A DNA stretch of 8,744 nucleotides, taken from the NCBI GenBank assembly GCA_017550775.1, contig JAFZOA010000668.1, forward strand, positions 1 to 8,744, read 5' to 3'. The position numbers were made by a program, and so were the translations under genes. Positions 7,301-8,744 of the stretch are shown here, piece after piece. Below the pieces are notes generated by a model. It was not told the origin of the DNA and did no database searches. It worked only from the letters and a program-made list of their open reading frames with translations. This stretch comes from Ruminiclostridium sp. (GTDB lineage: Bacteria; Bacillota_A; Clostridia; Oscillospirales; Ruminococcaceae). How positions within the stretch are numbered: the stretch's first letter is position 1; each line of letters begins with the position of its first letter.

Positions 7301-7530
7301 GAGCTTCCGGACAGGTAGGAATCCTTCTTCAGAATATCAAAATACTTGTTCTTGATATTCTGCATCTTGGTGATGATATCGCGGTAGGCCTCCTGCGTAG
7401 CCTCGTATTTGAGCACATTGCGTTCCTGCTTCGTGGCTTTGAGCTTGGTGTTCGCAGTCAGAGCGTTTATGATAGACTCGGTATCGAGACCGGAGTTCAT
7501 ACCGCTCATTCTGATCATATCATTTGCCAT
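4339..7530 (-). CDS. fliD: Flagellar filament cap protein FliD (hook-associated protein 2), enlarged
   Basis: FliD caps the growing filament outside the cell and guides flagellin folding. Residues 1-110 match the FliD N-terminal region (IRMSGMNSGLDTESIINAL, then helices). Residues about 691-785 form a flagellin-IN-like unit (FTINGKSFSFDGETTVNDMM ... SLGIVGG). Residues about 788-1055 match the FliD C-terminal region (IKDLIKDFVNDYNQLIEDVY; IYNAIKRTKTRITSLNTRYE), ending in SYFQ. At 1063 residues it is about twice the 450-500 residues of the enteric or Bacillus proteins. The excess is a region at about 315-600, rich in Asp, Glu, Lys, Tyr and Trp, with repeated IxxWA motifs, probably an outward-facing domain. 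I saw no cysteine. The ATG at 7530 has AAAGGA eleven bases upstream. The frame is intact. It is co-directional with csrA upstream and fliS downstream, and may be controlled by CsrA through its leader. Confidence 0.96.
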   Translation of the reverse strand: MANDMIRMSGMNSGLDTESIINALTANTKLKATKQERNVLKYEATQEAYRDIITKMQNIKNKYFDILKKDSYLSGSSMWNKYSSKIYDSGNLETLASGISVSTTVNSNPGDYKVTVNKTAKQAKLTGKSISGNAKIDINSLESGKEYGLTVTVGDTEKTIKFTAGGTSAATINAINDKLEEEFGESNDSVGDSGNKGMVYVEDDGQIVSRSGKGITMSGVGSLKDTNTLDLSSVKSGTNTISFQIGEQSVTTSFQTIEASHFDNAIGSGMINTTTGEVDLTLNISDYAKGLARTELGEDASEEDVQQRAYAMEAEIMDAAVLYKQVADDYKESVRYDAFKAWKETASDSDINSLYNQALAADKDSRISKWAEADEDLNAAYTTYKDSFARSTLSTEALDSYDAYKLDYEASHPGETAKGIYEWAQDNDTYKKAIEDAEPAMKSAYDYLSSASLTTEQSEKLTKLVHKYEGTGNGENDYDDAYYTDGYKTYQNNYATNNLSDESKAAYETYKSGLGEDETALGIYEWAQGNSTASAELTAAQADPETPMKDFSTWKTDKIESDSWHLNKDTWKASESNMFAQYKKSVYDESTADYDTSKANILDHFNESALKNSIGNLELADGTKFEVNYDKATNKATVKAYKETPGENEGDEPVKTYVNAALTVGNNSANDAATLGNAGADATTSISQITNTTKLADIGATADENGKYNFTINGKSFSFDGETTVNDMMKTVNASSAGVKMTYSSLDNAFTVTASKYGVNSEVNVEDTNGGNLLSSLGIVGGDFEAGQNLEVYIDGKMYQSDNNSIEADGTTFTISKNAKVGEEFTVSVGKDTSAIKDLIKDFVNDYNQLIEDVYKYLDEKPEKDYYFLTDSDKEDLDLSEKQEEKWEEKSKKGLLYHDSITNTIMTNLRTALMGSVEGYDGKTFSLSSMGIKSSSDYNKHGKLIISEDDLDKAIENNFDDIQKLFSDSENGIMKKFSEALDAGVGSTGKEKGSLIRKAGLATGSSATDNEIYNAIKRTKTRITSLNTRYENEQNRLWKKYSNMESMMGTLNSQQSSFMSYFQ
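5946..6423 (-). repeat. Imperfect repeats inside the FliD insertion
   Basis: Three IxxWA motifs occur: RISKWAEAD (Trp370), GIYEWAQDN (Trp423) and GIYEWAQGN (Trp526), spaced 53 and 103 residues, which fits a unit of about 52 residues with one degenerate copy near 475. The two best copies share a longer pattern, LSxE-x4-YxxYK ... ETAxGIYEWAQ (residues 393-425 and 499-528). At DNA level CCTGCGCCCACTCATAGAT is identical at 5946-5964 and 6255-6273. The repeats suggest growth of the insertion by internal duplication. Confidence 0.75.
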
Positions 7531-7589
7531 GTCAGATCAAATCCTTTCTGTGTGCTGTGCCTTCCGATCCGTCGGAAAGCCTTTATAAC
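7531..7589 (-). promoter_or_regulatory. fliD leader with hairpin and candidate CsrA sites
   Basis: In this 59-base csrA-fliD spacer, read on the minus strand, TTCCGA and TCGGAA (7562-7567 and 7572-7577) form a 6-bp stem whose four-base loop is CGGA. About 25 bases on, the fliD Shine-Dalgarno is AAAGGATTT (GGA at 7542-7544). CsrA is known to bind GGA in hairpin loops and in Shine-Dalgarno sites, often two sites bridged by one dimer. This layout matches; binding itself is inference. I see no SigD-type promoter (TAAA and GCCGATAT) here. Confidence 0.5.
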
Positions 7590-7823
7590 TTACTGCTTCT
7601 CCTTGTTCGCGGCAAGCAGGGCGTTAAGAGCGTCCTTCGATACCGCCTGAGACGAGTCGAGGTTGGTCTCCTGCGCGTGTCTCAGCTCGTTTCTTATTAT
7701 CTTTATATCCTTCGGGGCCGATATACCGAGCTTCACACGGTCCTTGGCCACCTCAAGCACGGTTATCTCGATGTTGTCCGCGATGATAACGCTCTCTTCG
7801 GTTTTTCGTGTAACAACGAGCAA
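7590..7823 (-). CDS. csrA: Carbon storage regulator CsrA, RNA-binding translational repressor
   Basis: CsrA is a small homodimeric protein that binds GGA motifs near ribosome binding sites; in Bacillus it represses flagellin translation and is held inactive by FliW. The 77-residue product has the full family core: MLVVTRKTEESVIIADNIEI, VKLGISAPKDI and the conserved Arg44 used in RNA contact, with an extended C-terminal helix typical of Firmicutes forms that bind FliW. The start codon is TTG; no ATG exists that would keep the invariant first strand, so TTG is certain by family alignment. GGGAGGTG lies six bases upstream, inside the fliW 3' end. The start abuts the fliW stop codon with no gap, so the two are probably translationally coupled. 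The next gene is fliD, not flagellin. Confidence 0.97.
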   Translation of the reverse strand: MLVVTRKTEESVIIADNIEITVLEVAKDRVKLGISAPKDIKIIRNELRHAQETNLDSSQAVSKDALNALLAANKEKQ

Positions 7824-7837
7824 TTACTTCACCTCCC
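7824..7837 (-). promoter_or_regulatory. csrA ribosome binding site inside the fliW end
   Basis: Read on the minus strand, GGGAGGTG (7837 to 7830) is followed by AAGTAA and then the TTG start of csrA. The fliW stop codon TAA (7826 to 7824) is immediately adjacent to that start. The very strong Shine-Dalgarno compensates for the weak start codon. The site contains GGA-like GGGAGG, so self-binding by CsrA is possible. Confidence 0.85.
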
Positions 7838-8264
7838 GCGATTCGTAAACGGGCATTCTGAAAGGATAGTCGAGCGGAAGTATGATCTGGAGCGCCTTAC
7901 GTTCCGCCTTGTTGATAACGATCGGGGATTTCATATTGACTGTGGTGTGCTTATAGTCCGCCGGCACCTTGGCGATTACGAGGGCGGTCGCCTCCTGGTC
8001 TGCTTCAAGCCCGAGTATCGAACGCTCGCTGTCCGCAAGTATTACGGTGAAGCCGCCGTCGATGAGCATGGGGTTGAAAACGATGAAGCAGAGGGCGGGG
8101 TCATCGAGCGACTGGAGCCACATAGGGTATACTCCTTCGCCGAGAGGGGAGAGAAGCGCGAACTTCTTGTTGTCCTCGAAGGCGTAAAGTCCGTTCGGAA
8201 AATCGTAGATGTCGTTCTCGTTTACTTCTATCGTGCCAAAATCCCTTGTTTCAATACTAATCAT
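7824..8264 (-). CDS. fliW: Flagellar assembly factor FliW, CsrA antagonist
   Basis: FliW is a cytoplasmic protein that binds CsrA and relieves repression; free flagellin competes for FliW, so CsrA is released when flagellin accumulates. The 146-residue product matches FliW in length and landmarks: an N-terminal FGTIEV strand, FPNGLYAFEDNKKFALL (residues 22-38), LQSLDDP (50-56) followed by CFIVFNP, and a C-terminal KALQIILPLDYPFRMPV. The ATG at 8264 is preceded by AAAGGA eight bases upstream. It sits 62 bases after the DUF6470 gene and directly touches csrA, the usual gene pair in Firmicutes and other flagellated bacteria. No anomalies seen. Confidence 0.96.
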   Translation of the reverse strand: MISIETRDFGTIEVNENDIYDFPNGLYAFEDNKKFALLSPLGEGVYPMWLQSLDDPALCFIVFNPMLIDGGFTVILADSERSILGLEADQEATALVIAKVPADYKHTTVNMKSPIVINKAERKALQIILPLDYPFRMPVYESREVK

Positions 8265-8286
8265 ATTCGTTTTCCTTTCATTCTTA

Positions 8287-8300
8287 CGGGGATATCCCCG
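8287..8300. other. Short perfect palindrome in the fliW leader
   Basis: CGGGGATATCCCCG is a 14-base perfect palindrome; as RNA it gives a 5-bp GC stem with an AUAU loop. It lies about 20 bases upstream of the fliW Shine-Dalgarno AAAGGA (8273-8278). GGA lies at the stem-loop border. There is no T-run, so it is not a terminator. Confidence 0.45.
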
Positions 8301-8326
8301 ATATTATGCCGGAACCTGTGGTGATA

Positions 8327-8744
8327 TCAGCCGTGTACGTCTATTTTCGGGACATAGTTGGGGTCGGACTGCGGCGGAACATAGATCGGGTCGCCGAGGT
8401 ACTCTATCTCCACCTTCGGCATCTGAGTGATGTTGAACTCGACCTTTCCGGGGATAAACTCAAGCGGTACGACACCGGCGTTCTCCCAGTCGATGTTCAC
8501 ATCGCCCGCGTCGTAGTTGATGTTGAGCACGCCGTCCTCGAATGTGACATCGGCGCCTTCTTTGGGCAGAAAATCCATTATGGTCTGGATCGTCTGACCC
8601 GCCTTGTTGTTCTGAGCAGCTATCTCTGCCGGGGAAACTCCGCGGACAAGCTGATCGCCCTCATTGACGATCTTAGCGGTCGCCTGGTACGCCACGGAGA
8701 TACCGTCGCTGGCATTTTTCTTCGCAAGGTCGGTGTTGTTGTAG
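8327..8744 (-). CDS. DUF6470 (YviE-like) flagellar-locus protein, 5' end cut off
   Basis: Only the C-terminal 138 residues are in the window. The frame stays open to the right edge (first complete codon at 8743), so the gene begins outside; a GTG at 8695 is an internal codon. The visible part matches the DUF6470/YviE pattern: an alpha-helical stretch ending in AYQATAKIVNEGDQLVRG, then acidic strands and the conserved GKVEFNITQMPKVEIEYLGDP near the end. YviE is encoded just upstream of fliW in Bacillus, between flgL and fliW, and its biochemical role is unknown. The stop TGA (8329 to 8327) is 62 bases before fliW. Assignment rests on this motif and on gene order. Confidence 0.8.
   Translation of the reverse strand, partial: YNNTDLAKKNASDGISVAYQATAKIVNEGDQLVRGVSPAEIAAQNNKAGQTIQTIMDFLPKEGADVTFEDGVLNINYDAGDVNIDWENAGVVPLEFIPGKVEFNITQMPKVEIEYLGDPIYVPPQSDPNYVPKIDVHG

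Noticed and set aside
7524..8324. 266-residue plus-strand frame over csrA and fliW
   Set aside because: Opposes two certain genes and has no family features.

Overview
The window looks like a chromosomal segment from a motile, Gram-positive Clostridia-type anaerobe, most likely an Oscillospiraceae (Ruminococcus / Eubacterium siraeum-like) gut bacterium. This rests on a yviE-fliW-csrA-fliD-fliS flagellar block of Firmicutes type, a surface protein with an LPXTG-like tail, strong AAGGAGG-type ribosome binding sites, and GC-rich GGGGCGGAGCCCC palindromic repeats, which I recall from this group. The taxonomic call is inference; there is no rRNA gene.

Left part, plus strand (1-2350). A GC-rich palindromic repeat block (1-111) abuts a secreted protein with a bacterial Ig-like repeat and a fibronectin-III-like C-terminus (123-1229). 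After a 152-base spacer holding a near-perfect housekeeping promoter (TTGACC, 17 bases, TATAAT), a leader hairpin and an AAGGAGG site, comes a predicted abundant cell-wall protein (1382-2302) with a signal peptide, a beta-rich domain of unknown family, an Ala/Val/Glu/Thr linker and an SPNTG sorting tail. A strong intrinsic terminator follows (2319-2350), then a second hairpin that can stop both strands (2369-2397).

Middle, minus strand (2399-3384). A TIM-barrel amidohydrolase of the amidohydrolase_2 type (2399-3196) is separated from the flagellar genes by a 188-base region full of hairpins, including a 20-bp stem palindrome (3298-3341).

Right part, minus strand (3385-8744). In transcription order: the 3' part of a DUF6470/YviE-like gene (cut by the window edge), fliW, csrA, fliD, fliS and a small helical protein in the fliT position. 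FliD is the flagellar filament cap, FliS the flagellin export chaperone, CsrA an RNA-binding repressor and FliW its protein antagonist. Compared with Bacillus subtilis, the flagellin gene normally lying between csrA and fliD is absent. CsrA uses a TTG start touching the fliW stop codon, and the csrA-fliD spacer carries a hairpin with GGA in its loop plus a GGA-containing Shine-Dalgarno site, the layout expected of a CsrA-repressed leader. FliD is unusually large (1063 residues), with an inserted repeat-bearing region of roughly 300 residues. I see no clearly new multi-gene system; the most promising points are the possible CsrA control of fliD and the enlarged FliD.
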